Source of the DNA: Jaapia argillacea MUCL 33604
Taxonomy: Eukaryota; Basidiomycota; Agaricomycetes; Jaapiales; Jaapiaceae
Direction of reading: 5' to 3'
DNA length: 64,000 nt
Assembly: GCA_000697665.1 (NCBI GenBank)
Contig: KL197710.1
Location: forward strand, 1,897,036-1,961,035
The notes beneath the pieces are model-generated. The model was given only the letters and a program-made list of their open reading frames with translations. It did no database searches and was not told the DNA's origin. This document shows positions 1 through 12,213 of this stretch, piece by piece (the stretch's first letter is position 1; each line of letters opens with the position of its first letter). Position numbers and translations under genes: made by a program.

Positions 1-381
1 CCTCCGGAACGAACGCAGATTTTGGAACTGGTGAGTTCATAGTCCACACTTAGTTCCCCTGTGTAAGGTGTGGCGAGTATGATGGAGCGTATCGCAGCTT
101 CTATACCATCGAAATTTCAGCCATACATCGTCTGTGAGCAAAAATCAGCGTTAAGTACAGCTGATAGATCCGAATTTGAGAATACACACACCAAGGATTT
201 GGTGCTGGCACAGTAATCGTCAGCCCATTGGCGGATGGTACGACTGGATCGCAGGGTGGCAGCATGACCATCTGCATCGTGCATGCTACTATCGTCCTGC
301 CATAGTGGCAGTCCCTTTGCACTACGTCTTCCCTTCCAATCATTAGCATTTTTGTAGTCTCCCACGGCAGACCAGTCCTTT
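1..381 (-). pseudogene. Truncated copy of the orphan membrane-protein family
   Basis: The minus strand reads fragments of the family encoded intact at 2313-3647, including WADDYCAST, GRRSAKGLPLWQD and AAIRSIILAT. At the DNA level it resembles 2674-3051 at roughly nine bases in ten, by eye. Against that gene it lacks about 24 bases coding for KEFVYEKV just before the family's conserved intron. It also lacks about 70 bases between the DWSAVGD-like and KNANDW-like stretches. Upstream of about 381 the similarity stops, so the conserved N-terminal part with APPPEFAPYEAE and HLNEDG is absent. The C-terminal part lies beyond the left edge. It sits head to head with the intact copy at 667-2101. I read it as a decayed partial duplicate; a heavily re-spliced gene is less likely. 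Confidence 0.6.
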
Positions 382-666
382 TTGATAAGAGAGGTGGCGG
401 ACGATGTGTGATGGCATTCTAGTATTGACAAGGACGTACTAGACTCCGACATGCGCAGCGTCCCCATCGATCCTCTTCTCGATTGCACCGCTGTACGCGT
501 AGTTCCATTACAGATTTGCAACGCAGAGCAGCATCTAGAACTCTCCGCAGCAGACCCGGCGAAAATGCGGAGTCCAACCCAACTGTCTTGTGTGTGGCTG
601 TAGCAGCAACAAAGTGTCCAAGATTACTGTATAAATTCTTCAAGCCAACGACATCGACGAGCAGGG

Positions 667-2101
667 ATGCTTTACACGAAGGACACTACCTCCCAAGCTC
701 CATACACCAGCCTCCCGTCGTCCTCCCCACCATCGTCTTCCAGCAAACTCATCCCGGAGCCTGAACAGCATGTATTAGCTCCTAGTTACCTTGGGATCGA
801 CGTTGGCAACGACACCTATGTTCCTCAGGGTGGCGAAGAGCCACCCCCAGAGTTTACGCCTTATGAGGCCGAGTACGACGTCCACAGCAACGGGCATATA
901 GTTTCGTATGATCATCATTTGAACGAGGACGGTAGGCCGGTTTATTCTCTGGTTTGGAGACAGCTCATTGAGGATAGTGATTCGTAGGAGAAGCTCTGTA
1001 CCGTTTTCTTCTCGCCCAAGCCTCGACTCCCCCTACGTTCCTCTGTCACTGTCGAGGGACTCACACCGAAACCCACCACCGTACCGTCTCGAGCCCAGAT
1101 TCCCATGGAAGATTCAGGACGAGAACTGAGTCCTACACCGAAACGATCACGGATTTCGATTTCTACTTGGATGTCGGCCGTCACATCATTTTAGGACCAA
1201 TCCACTGGTCAATGGCAGATGACGAACCTGGTTATCGAGGCCTTATGGTTCGACAAGTGGAAACGTCGGAGGGGAGACGAACGGCGACGAGGGAGGAAAG
1301 GAAGGGATTCAAGGCTTGGCTGAAGGAGCGAATTGGGCGAGGGTTGCCACCTTGGATACCTCAGAATTCTCTTGTTTCGGGAGATCCGTTGGGCAATGCT
1401 GAAGTGTTGAAGTCTTCGAAGACGTTGCGTCAATGGGCAGACGAATATTGTGCGAGTCCTAAATACCTCAAGGAGTTCACCTACGAGAAGGTTCGTATAT
1501 ACATGCACACAAGTGTACATGTTCTTGCAACAATTAACCCCTTTCTCTCTAGGTTGTCTATGGCTGGCACATCGCTGCTCTCAAGGATGCCATCCGTGCT
1601 GCTATTCTCTCCACCAACTACCGAGGCACCATCACAGTAGACTTTGAAACCAAGTCATCAAAGATCACTGTCCGACCAGACAACCGCCTATCTCGAGCAC
1701 TTTCCAAAACATGGGTTAAGGTCCTTCTCATCATCTTCCTGATCTATTGGCCTTTCATCTGGCTCTACAAGCGCTTCCACCCTCGAGGTGGAGGAAGATG
1801 GGAAGTGTGCGGAGGGGCTTATGCCCTCAAATACTGGCAACGATATGATACGGCACCTCTGGTCGATGTGGGGTCGTCCTCGACCGAAGCCCAACCCCCT
1901 TCGTATACACAGGAGGCCCGCACGGAGACCCGGGTCATCGGTGTTAGGGAAGGAGAATGGTTCCAGAGATGGGAGGGTGTCCTTCGGATGGCGGTTAACT
2001 CTCGAACCCAGTCTGACATTCCTCTTACCGAACCTGGATTCGGTCCTGGCGCATTGAACCCTGTTGCGTTGACGCTTGACGGATACACTTCGCCTTGGTA
2101 G
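667..2101 (+). CDS. Uncharacterised basidiomycete one-pass membrane protein (copy 1)
   Basis: Three exons: 667-931, 988-1490 and 1553-2101, with introns of 56 and 62 bases. The spliced protein is about 435 residues. In order it shows a variable N-terminus, EEPPPEFTPYEAEY, HLNEDGEALYRFLL, GRHIILGPIHWSMAD, LRQWADEYCASPK and GWHIAALKDAI. A membrane segment, WVKVLLIIFLIYWPFIWLY, follows and is next to FHPRGGGRWEVCGGAYALK. There is no signal peptide, so one central anchor is expected. The first ATG at 667 opens the same frame as the conserved N-terminal motif and matches the layout of the paralogue at 2313-3647. I recognise the family as recurrent in mushroom-forming fungi but know no function. 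It converges with copy 2; the stop codons are about 210 bases apart. Confidence 0.8.
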
Positions 2102-2312
2102 CCTCGATAGGCACTTGGTCACCCATGTTTTACTCCACACATCGCGTTCGAGTAGCTTAATACCACTGTAAACTGAATTATATCACAATCATATCGACGT
2201 GCCCATGATACTGCAAACAAAATCCACTGCACACATGTATGGAAGGTCCAACTACAACACATGGTCTCACAAAGTCCCAACATAATCACCACAGTACGTC
2301 AGCCAAGCAAGC

Positions 2313-3647
2313 TCATGGAATGCGCCTTCCAGCTGGATAACCATCCAGAGCCAAGACGGAACGGGGAACCTGGTCATCGGGGTCGATGATCACCTTGTCC
2401 GACTTCCGTTTCATGATAACTGAACGTCGGATTGTTCCTTCAAACAACCTGAACCACTCTCCTTCCCTCATACCCAACAACTTGTACTGAACCCCATCGG
2501 GAGCGGTGATGATGTGTGATGGCATGGCATCGCCGTCGATGTCCGTCTGGGAACAATGCTGCCAGTACTTCAGAGCATATGCGCCACCGCAAACTTCCCA
2601 ACGCCCGCCCCCTTGAGGATGAAACTTCTTGTAAAGCCAGACGAATGGCATTAGAAGTGTCTCTGTCCAGAAACCTCCGGAACGAACACAGATTTTGGAA
2701 CTGGTGAGTTCGTAGTCGACACTCAGTTTCCCTGTGTAGTGTGTGGCGAGTATGATGGAGCGTATCGCAGCTTCTATACCTTCAAAATTCCAGCCATATA
2801 TAGCCTGTGAGAAAAATATCAGTTTCGTGTGCAGGTGGTAGTTCCGAGCTTGAGAATAACATACCTTCTCGTAGACAAACTCTTTGAAGGATTTGGTGCT
2901 GGAGCAATAGTCGTCAGCCCATTCTCGGATCGTACGACTGGATCGTAGGGTGGCAGTATGACCATCTGGATCGTGCACGCTACTAGCGTCCTGCCATGGT
3001 GGTAGTCCCCTTGCACTACGTCTCTCCTTCCAATCATGAGCATTTTTGAGCTCCTGGCCGCTCGCCTCCCTACGCCCTAACCGGCCGTCCACCTCCTCGA
3101 ACATATCACCGCGGTAAGCGGGTTCATGGTCTGCCACGGACCAATGGATAGGTCCTGCAACGATGTGTTGACCAATGTCGATGCGAAAGTCAAAGTCGAT
3201 CACCGTCTCTTTGGTGACTTCCTCTTTGGTTTCCTCTTCTCCTTTCTCGTTCTTCTTCTTCACTTGTTTGCGGCGTTCTTCTTCGTGAGTGCCTTTGCAA
3301 TGTACAATGTATTTCGGAGGGGTAGATGCATGTGATAAGAGGAAGCGATATAGTGCTTCACCTGGAGGATAACGGTTAGACGAGCTGTACGGCCCGGCTG
3401 CAGGATGAATGAATCGTACTCAACCATCTTCATTCAGATGGGGATCGCGAGATACGATCGACCCGTCCCCCAAGACGGAATGTTCGGCTTCGTATGGAGC
3501 GAACTCGGGTGGGGGTGCCTCGACTTCTTGTAACATGGAGACATCCTCTTCTCTGATGTCGACAACCACATGTTCAGGCCGCTCCGTGGGTGTGGGTGGG
3601 GTTGGGACATGTTTGACGTCCTGTCCCTGGTCTTCTATGACGATCAT
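2313..3647 (-). CDS. Uncharacterised basidiomycete membrane-associated protein (copy 2)
   Basis: Paralogue of 667-2101 with the same intron positions. Exons are 3647-3425, 3361-2865 and 2804-2313; introns are 63 and 60 bases. The protein begins MIVIEDQGQDV and carries APPPEFAPYEAEH, HLNEDGEALYRFLL and a lysine/glutamate-rich insert after about residue 105. GQHIVAGPIHWSVAD, IREWADDYCSSTK and QGGGRWEVCGGAYALK follow. Where copy 1 has a full 19-20 residue membrane helix, this copy keeps only a shorter hydrophobic stretch, FWTETLLMPFVWLY. It may be anchored differently or not at all. The frame is open from ATG to stop. Function is unknown. Confidence 0.78.
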
Positions 3648-3828
3648 GGTTCACTCGATCGAAGTTTTGCTTTGCTTCTGTAGGATGGTGGAGTGCAGTA
3701 GCTCGACACCACAAGAAATGCAGCAGCAGCACTCTGCGATTGCAACCTAAATAGATGTATCTGATGTCGGCTTGGGCAGCAACTGTGTTTTTGCTATCGG
3801 GGGTATATGCTGAGCGAGGAAGACACGG

Positions 3829-3996
3829 TCAAGGGAGACCGCCAAAGTCCAGGTCGAATGACGTCGATGACAATTCGCACGGCTCCGTAGTGGCTCCCCC
3901 TTGTGTTGAGCCTTGTGCGTCTGACATCAGACGCTGGACAGCCTCGCTGTTGATTTCTTTTCTTTCTTTCTTACCTTTCTTGACGCTGGTCGACAT
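3829..3996 (-). CDS. Possible 55-residue small protein
   Basis: An ATG-started frame reads MSTSVKKGKKERKEINSEA and ends in SFDLDFGGLP. It lies in the otherwise empty stretch 3648-4436 between copy 2 and the next gene. The N-terminus is strongly basic and the C-terminus acidic and hydrophobic. I recognise no family. A possible donor (gtaaga) sits inside the early codons, so the frame could instead be part of a spliced transcript. It may equally be chance; I list it because nothing else explains this stretch. Confidence 0.2.
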   Translation of the reverse strand: MSTSVKKGKKERKEINSEAVQRLMSDAQGSTQGGATTEPCELSSTSFDLDFGGLP

Positions 3997-4180
3997 GAGG
4001 ACATGAATGCCCATCTTCATTTGAAACGACAATCCTCTTCGGGTGACGGGTCATCTACAATAGGTGAGCTTTCTTTTTCTTTTATCTCCCTTCACAGTTG
4101 GACCAAAAGGCCTGCACGACACTGGGGATGGCGATCAGCACCGTAATGTAGCTGTCTTGCGTTGCGATGGAGGAGACCAA

Positions 4181-4200
4181 CGGTTTAGGCCGGTTTAGGC
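4181..4200. repeat. 10-base unit repeated twice
   Basis: The unit cggtttaggc occurs twice in perfect tandem, about 240 bases upstream of the start codon of the serine/proline-rich membrane protein gene. It could be part of the promoter or simple slippage. Confidence 0.6.
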
Positions 4201-4436
4201 CTGTGCATAGCCTTTGGGAACGGCATCCCTCGCCTCGAGGCTGGCCTGACTGAACTCTTTTTCACTATCGGTCTTGTCAACCCATTGTGCAACCCTTGTT
4301 CATTTCCCTACCTTTGAAGCCTCTTTCTGACCGCATCTGCTGCTCCCCAATCTCTTCTGAACTTTGTCACGTGTATTCGCTCTATCTTCGACGACCGCAA
4401 CGTATCCATCTATCTGCTGTATCTCTACCAACGCCC

Positions 4437-6324
4437 ATGTCCTCGTCAAACGCCGGAACTCCTACTAATCCAACCACTGCCGCACCAACAACGACTGCAC
4501 CCTCTGCTACTACGCCAACCGCACCAACAACGACTGCGCCCTCTGCTACCACTCCAACCGCCCCAAACACCTCAACTCCAATCACATCTGCTCCAAATAC
4601 ATCCGCACCGACTGCGCCCACTTCGTCTACGCCCACCGCTCCATCATCTCCGCCCATGTCTGCTCCTTCATCTCGCGCCCCATCCTCATCGTGCGTGCCA
4701 AATCACTACCGGCTGTTAGATAACAGTACCTGATTTGATTTTGCTTCAATCAGTGACTCTGGTCCATCCTCGAGTGCAGGCTCGTCACCCTCTGCACCTT
4801 CTAGTAGGAATAGCCCCAGTGCTCCTTCGAGCCCGCCTCCAACCACTGCTCCTTCGAGTCCGCCCCCTACGCCGCCCCCTACTAGTCCTTCCTCGAGTCC
4901 ACCCCCTACTAGTCCGCCCTCGAGTCCGCCCCCTTCTAGTCCTCCCTCGAGTCCGCCACCCACTAGTGCCCCCTCGAGCCCACCGCCCACTAGTGCCCCT
5001 TCGAGCCCACCGCCAACTAGTTCACCCACCCCTCCTCCGAGTAGTCCCCCTTCTTCCTCACCGACTAGCACACCTACCTCGACACCTCCGCCCGTTACTT
5101 CCTCCACTCCACCGCCAGATACATTCTCTCAGAGCAGTTCAACTCAAGAAGCTCTTCGAACTACTGCTACGTGAGTGCTCCCGATTTCGGAGCCATTATA
5201 CTCTGCTGACGTTCTTCTAGTACAACTTTCCAAAGCACTGTTTTTGTTACTACGACTGGCGCTGACGGCCACACAACCACCACTGCTCCACCACTTGTAA
5301 CACAAGTTTCGACAACGACAGATGGTAATGGAACGCCCATTACCGTCACTCAAATCGTCGCCAACCCCACGTTGAGTCCAAATAACGATAATTCCACCAC
5401 CTCAACGTATGTCTCTTGGTGTTTTCTCATTTTCCGTAGATCCTCTTACTCATCCCTCTTGTAGTTTCTTCCGAAGCAAAGGCGCAGTGGCAGGTGTTTT
5501 TCTTATCGTGGGCTTGGCGATAGCATCCATATGTCTCTTCATATTCTTCGCCGTCCGCAGGAGACGGCGAAACCAACGGTTGGATCATGACCGTGTTGTT
5601 CACGAGACCTTGACCGCTGCCGGGCTCAACCGAGCTCCCTTGGATGACGATGAGGAACCAAAACCAGATCATGCGGAAGCTGGCCGCTACTCAGCTCAAG
5701 GAACTTTCAGTTCTTACGGCAGTAGCGGGCAGTTGCTCGGGAGATATCGTGATGAACCTCGCACTCCGAACCAACCAGAGGGGTACTATGATCCTTATGC
5801 AGGGTATACTCCAGATCGAGGACGTACTTCCAGTCTGGGATATGTTCCTGCGCGCACCGGTAGCCCTCCTCCCGATGGCAGTGGCCACGTTCGTACGCCT
5901 CACCACTCGGCATCGTACAGCACAGGCAGCACTGAACCTCTGCTGGCGTCTTTCAATCGACCGCCATCAGAGGAGCTCTACGTTCCACCGCCTCCTCCGC
6001 GTAACCCAAAACGATTAGCTGATAGGCGTTCGCACGAGGAAGTTACGACGCCTACGACGCCTGCGCCTCCGCCGCCTGCTTACACTTCAGGGGTACAAGA
6101 ACCTACACATGAACCTCAATCGCCCGTTGCCCCTGTTGCTGGCTCTTCTGACGGTAGGCTGGATCCGAGGGTGGGATCACTCCTCCGGGGCAACAACAGT
6201 TTGAGGGACAGCGAAGATTACTCGAGGCGTGTTCTGGCGGTACGTTGTCTCATTCAAACTACCTGACTCGAAATCTCATATTTGACATTAGGTTCGGAAC
6301 GTTCCTGACACATCCGCAGGGTAG
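4437..6324 (+). CDS. Ser/Thr/Pro-rich one-pass membrane protein (sensor-like)
   Basis: Five exons code for about 550 residues, with introns near 4692-4752, 5171-5219, 5407-5464 and 6240-6292. The start ATG at 4437 is the first in frame. The N-terminal half is a threonine/serine/proline mucin-like region with repeated SSPPPTSAP-type units. It is followed by a short conserved block, TPITVTQIVANPT. One membrane helix, AVAGVFLIVGLAIASICLFIFF, is followed by RRRRR as a stop-transfer signal, and then by a disordered cytoplasmic tail rich in S, P and Y. No signal peptide is visible. The layout resembles fungal cell-wall stress sensors (WSC/MID2 type) but without a WSC cysteine domain, so a sensor role is inference. 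A related gene lies inverted at 8108-9713. Confidence 0.8.
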
Positions 6325-6809
6325 GACTGCTCTTTAAATGCTTCGGTAGTGGGACCAAAATTGAAAGCAATGGGTGCTGGTGTAACGGATCTTTGTTCAA
6401 TGGACCATTTTCAACTGATAGGTTTTCGAACGGACTCGGACATGGACAATCCTTCTATGACTTCTTGTAGCGTGCCCTTACGGCTTTCAGCTCCCTATAG
6501 ACTAGTGCCCGCTTTCAATTGCTTGGTGTCGCATAAAAACTGTCTTGTATGTACATACACGCTATGTAATCCTTGTGACTTCAACTCCTGGAGAGATGAG
6601 GAGATGATAATTGGGTTGTCGTGAAGGTGGTCCCGGACCGGTCTGATGCCGTCGGTCTGGGTAGCAATCAGAATGACTCTTACTCTTGCTTATCACTCAA
6701 CATTCGACAATAAATATAATGGAGTCCACGAATATAAGTCTCGCTCCCAAGGCTTCCTGCTCACGCCCTGCACTGCGACCCTTCAAGGGGGAACGTTGAT
6801 CGAGTACCA
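6325..6809. promoter_or_regulatory. Intergenic stretch, 3' end plus promoter of the cysteine hydrolase
   Basis: 485 bases without a supported gene. An AT-rich aataaatataatg stretch near 6709-6721 lies about 90 bases before the hydrolase start and could act as a TATA-like element. Nothing else stands out. Confidence 0.35.
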
Positions 6810-7929
6810 ATGGCGAAACCCAGACCACCTGTAACAACACCCATCGAGTACGGCAATCCTGCAGCATTCTGGGTGGAATACCCTACTGGTCTCGTCGATT
6901 TAACCAGGTCCCACCACCTGCCCAACGATGCCCAGGAGACATTAGTCCCCCCTCCTCTAGCTTCGAATCACTTGGAGATTCCTGTCGATCGCGAACGCAC
7001 TATTCGAATCAATAAAGAATCCAGTGCGATCGTGATCATCGACATGCAAAAGTGGGTCCTGCGATCATCGAAGTAACGGACGCATTTTTTTGACTCTTCG
7101 ATTAGCTTCTTTTTGCATCCAGATTTAAGGGCCCACCCTTCGGGACTGGCTTGTGTTGATCCACTGCTCAAGGTTGTCCCTGCGCTCAGATCGCAGGGTG
7201 CTAAGATTCTCTGGGTGTGCGTCCTCTCCCTGCGCTGCTTTGTTCTGACATACCGACCGAGATTTATCCAGAAACTGGGGTCTTACCGACCATGAGCTCA
7301 AGACTATCCCTCCGGCCCTCGTCCGAAGTTTCATGAAGGGCGGAACAGGTGGGTTCGGTGCTGAGCTCCCCAACGGGTTTGGGAGGCTCCTTATGAGAGA
7401 CGCCTACAACTCGGCCCTGTATGGACCTCTTCACGACGAATATTTGAAGGGTAAAGAGGAGGGAACAGATGTTTGGATCCATAAGAATAGGTTTGTTGAA
7501 CTGCCGAACTACTTCAACTGGTGTCGCTGGACTTTATCTTGCTCAGGATGTCCGGCCTGTGGGGTTATCAAAGTGCATTGGACCTATATCTCAAGGAGAC
7601 CGGTATCACTACGTTGTTCTTCTCGGGAGTCAACGCTGACCAAGTTGAGGCTTCGCTATCTCCCCCACTTTTACATCTCACATTCTGTCTAGTGCGTGCT
7701 CGGTACGATCGCCGATGCTTATTTCCGAGGGTACGACTGTATCCTTGTCGAAGACACCGTCGCAACGACATCCCCTAGCGGAGGACTTGAGAATGTCGTG
7801 TATAACATTGGAAATGTACGTCTGGTTCTTGGGATGTCAGAATTCCCCACTAATATTTCACAGAGCTATGGTTTCGTCACGGATACGAAAAGAATTGTTC
7901 AAGCCGTCGAGTCTTCGAAATCTGGATAG
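6810..7929 (+). CDS. Isochorismatase-like cysteine hydrolase
   Basis: Six exons, with introns at 7052-7105, 7217-7271, 7491-7546, 7644-7692 and 7816-7863, code for about 290 residues. The fold of the isochorismatase/nicotinamidase-like cysteine hydrolases is recognisable. AIVIIDMQ carries the catalytic Asp, FMKGGTGGFGAEL the likely Lys, and GVNADQCVLGTIADAY the nucleophilic Cys. These motifs span exon junctions, which supports the splicing. The start at 6810 gives an N-terminal extension of about 70 residues typical of fungal members. Substrate cannot be read from sequence; relatives act on isochorismate, nicotinamide, carbamoyl compounds or ureas. It lies between two related membrane-protein genes, with no evident functional link to either. 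Confidence 0.88.
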
Positions 7930-8107
7930 TGGTCCCGCTGCATAGCAGTCTGTTTGTCGTGGTCATCTCCCGTTGTTCCTACATTGAATGTTACATCGCG
8001 AGATACATTTGCAAGACGGATACAGTCCTTGATCGGCTGAGCTACACATGCATACATGTCCGTAGTATTACAGAGTCCCAAAATCTACCGCTATGGGCAT
8101 ACGCCCC

Positions 8108-9713
8108 CTACGAAACCGACTTTTGCCTATCCAAGGCCCGTCTGGCGGATCGTTGGGGTCGAATTGGTGCCCCGCGTCCCGCAGGGTCAACATTGCGGTT
8201 GATGAAAAGGGGAGACTTCGTAGACGTGTCGCTCTCCTCCGATGGAGGTGTGTGCGCATGGGAGGAAGTGGACGCTGGAGGACTCGGGGGCCGATACTCT
8301 TGGGCAGGTTTTGGCTTGAGCTGTAACGGGCGAGGGGACACCGTAGCGTAGGGCCAACCACTAGGCGACTTCATCCGTGTAGTTGGAGGTGGAGTTGGAG
8401 CTCTTCGACTAGGTTGCATCTCTTCCTCGTAGAACGGGTCAACGTCGTCCGAAGGTAAAGTTGGTGGGTATAGCGATGGAGTCGAGCGAGCCATGGAGGT
8501 GGGTCTCGATTCCGGCACGTGGTGGGTTACCGTCCTCGGACTCTCCACCATTTCGATGGGTGGCTGGACGACTGTGTGGTAATCGCTGAATGGGCTTTCA
8601 TAACGTTCTCTCCCACGAAGAGCGTTTGCACCCGCACCGACACCAGCGAAATCTCGAACCTCCCGACCGGGTGGGGTACCTGGGATTGATGTCAGGCCAG
8701 TATTCAGGAATGAGCAAATCCACTTACCGCTCCCGAATGGGGACGGTACACTAGCTGCTCCCCCTACGGCATTTACGGCTCGCATAGGTGGACCGCGAGA
8801 TGAATCTGTGAAAGGATCCTCTGAAACACGAGGGGTGGGGACGAGGATGGGCCGAGGGATCGCTAGTTGTTTGGCTCGACGAGCTCGAGCTTGCCGACGT
8901 CGGAACCTGCGGCGACAGCCAAAGAATAAACATAGAAGGATTGAAGTAATGGCAAGGCCAGCAACAGCGAACACCCCTCCTACAGCCGCGCGATTCGAGA
9001 AAAACCTGTAGGTGTGAGGTCTCAAGTAGCTGAATTTTAGAAGGGGAGGGATCCGCATACCCAGAACTGGTAGAGACTGCCGTATTTCCTTCATACACGC
9101 CCGTGGGATTGGCTACAACATAGGTGACGGTGAGGGGTACACCCCCAGACCCAGTCGAAGTACTCAGACTTGTGATGAAAGCTGGCGTGGAGACAGTGGT
9201 CTGACCATTTGACTCTGTGACAGTGATTGAAACAGGTGTGGAAAATGTAGATGTTGGGCTAGCCACAGCTATTGTAGTAGAAGTCAGCGACTGGACGGTC
9301 TCTGTGTCTGAAAAGGAGCCAGGAGGAAAGCCAGAAGACAGAGGGGAAGACGGTGAGATGGGAGTGGCAGTGACTATAGATTGGGAAGGATCTGTACCAC
9401 TTGTGATCGGAGTCTGACTAGACGTTGTCGCCGGGGCAGTTGTTGGGTTAGGAGTGTATGTGGGTGTCGGCGGGGGTGAAGTCGAGGACGGGGCGGTTGT
9501 CGCAGGGGGGGAAGTTGGTGGAGAGGATGGTGGCGGGGAACTTGATGAAGGAGTCGATGGTGGTGAGGAAGAAGTAGTAGTTACCCTTGAGGAGGTAGAG
9601 CTGCTGGTCGGTGGCGGAGATGAAGGAGTGACTGAAGATGAACTATCGGTGGTCGTCGCAGCCGACGACGAGCTAGCAGCTCGAGCGTATCTCCCTGCCA
9701 TGGCTGGGGACAT
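8108..9713 (-). CDS. Ser/Thr/Pro-rich one-pass membrane protein (sensor-like), paralogue
   Basis: Three exons with introns at 9006-9060 and 8680-8727 give about 500 residues. The extracellular part is Ser/Thr/Pro-rich and ends in TVTYVVANPTG, matching the IVANPT block of the gene at 4437-6324. The helix AAVGGVFAVAGLAITSILLCLFF is followed by RRRFRRRQARARR and a long disordered tail ending DRQKSVS. I placed the start at the ATG at 9713; an in-frame ATG at 9701 is nearly as good. The frame stays open upstream, so a longer N-terminus through another exon is possible, and no signal peptide is visible. A wall-associated sensor or scaffold is inferred from layout only. Confidence 0.8.
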
Positions 9714-9898
9714 TGGAGTGGTTACGGGGTAAGCATTGAAAAACGTGGCAGGAAGAGTTGCGTTCTTACATAGATGACTTTTCCCGTTTCCCAAGTATAC
9801 TCGCGAGATATCCGCGGCAGTATGGAACACCTGACGGCTTAGCGAGCCAGGTTGCAACCCAAGTCAACCGAGGACGCTACAAATGGGAGAGAAGACTA

Positions 9899-10374
9899 CT
9901 AAAGAACGAAGATGAGCCATACTGCCAGCAAGTTCGCAGCCACATGTTCGAAGGACGGATAACTTGATGTCAAAGAAGACTTACTTTGCCAGATAGACTC
10001 GAACGGGTTGAGGGCCAGAGGGAAGGACAGCGAAGGAACCTCAGCAACTTTGAAGGCCTCCCTAAGGTGCGGTCGAGTCGTCCCACTCAGTTCTTCGTCA
10101 GCAGCAGCGACAGAAACAGTATCAAGAGCCGAGGGCATGGCAAATATAAAGCAAGGCGTGTGCGGGTAAATCTCGACAGAGAACCGGCTTCCCACCTGGT
10201 CACGAAGACAAGATTAACCCGACCTTTAAACCCTGTCAGCGGATCCATATGGTCTTCCACGCAGGCAGCCGAAATGAGGGATGGCCAATCCCAGAGGGAA
10301 GCTGGATTCCCCAGTGTGCCATGAGCTGTATCATAGCGTAAGTCAAGAATAACGCCGCATCGAATTCGCAACAC
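9899..10374 (-). CDS. Orphan gene fragment of unknown function
   Basis: The minus strand carries a coding-like stretch, DLRYDTAHGTLGNPASLWDW and SAACVEDHMDPLTG. A 44-base intron at 10188-10231 appears to join it in frame to RFSVEIYPHTPCFIFAMPS. It runs on to LALNPFESIWQ, then an intron at 9922-9984 and a short end IWLIFVL. No ATG opens the frame at 10374 (the codon there is GTG), so at least one upstream exon is missing from this model. I do not recognise the family. Splice sites are plausible but the acceptor of the first intron is weak. Confidence 0.3.
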
Positions 10375-10935
10375 GCGTTGATGGGAACGGGGCGCGTGAA
10401 GAGCGTGTCGTATACTTAGTCCTCTGTTCTATCACCTCACGAAAAGGTCGGGCGCTATAAGATTATGATTTAGAGGCAGATACATATAGACAATGGATGG
10501 AGGGAGATAGATGTGACTGTGTCCGATACAAATTATCCAAGGTAGATGAAGAGTCGTAAGTATGTGAGAATAGAATAGTCGCACGGGATACACCACAATA
10601 CCAAGAGCGAGGCAACTGACATCGCCGGCACAGGTTAGAGCTGGGATGGGGGGGGCAAATGAACAAGATACATACGGCGAAAACAAGTGAGTGTCCTTCC
10701 TGGTATAACGAATGATGGGGTATGAGTGATTGACATGCGAGCATTATCAGAACGCTGGCACGGCTGTATCCAAATAGATGAGCCAGAATAGCTATAGATA
10801 GCTTGGCATTTGGTCAGTCAAGGTCAGTACATGTCTATGATATTTTGGAATCAGGAGTCATACACTCACCTCTAAAACCGATGACCGAACCAAGAAAGCA
10901 ACCATGAAAACAGCCCGATGGCCTTCGAGGAGTCA
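10375..10935. other. Intergenic stretch without a supported gene
   Basis: About 560 bases, probably holding the 3' untranslated region of the Rab4 gene and the 5' part of the orphan at 9899-10374. Open frames here start at non-ATG codons and show no recognisable domain. Confidence 0.4.
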
Positions 10936-12055
<1,120 letters not shown>

Positions 12056-12213
12056 GGTGGATAGAGGGGTACAAGAAAAGTCGACCAATTATGACGCAGT
12101 GAAGCATCCACAACACCGCTTAGTCACCGCTGCGCTACGACCGTGCGAATACTTTCTTTCCTAGCTACTGTTCGATTGCGCCACCCTAGCTTGGCCTACT
12201 TATGTTTCTACGT

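Noticed and set aside
4706-5107. Gly/Val/Leu-rich minus-strand frame of 133 codons
   Set aside because: It is the antisense of the Ser/Pro-rich repeat of the membrane-protein gene on the plus strand.
10463-10744. 93-codon cysteine-rich minus-strand frame
   Set aside because: The start codon is not ATG, there is no domain, and it lies where the Rab4 3' region is expected.
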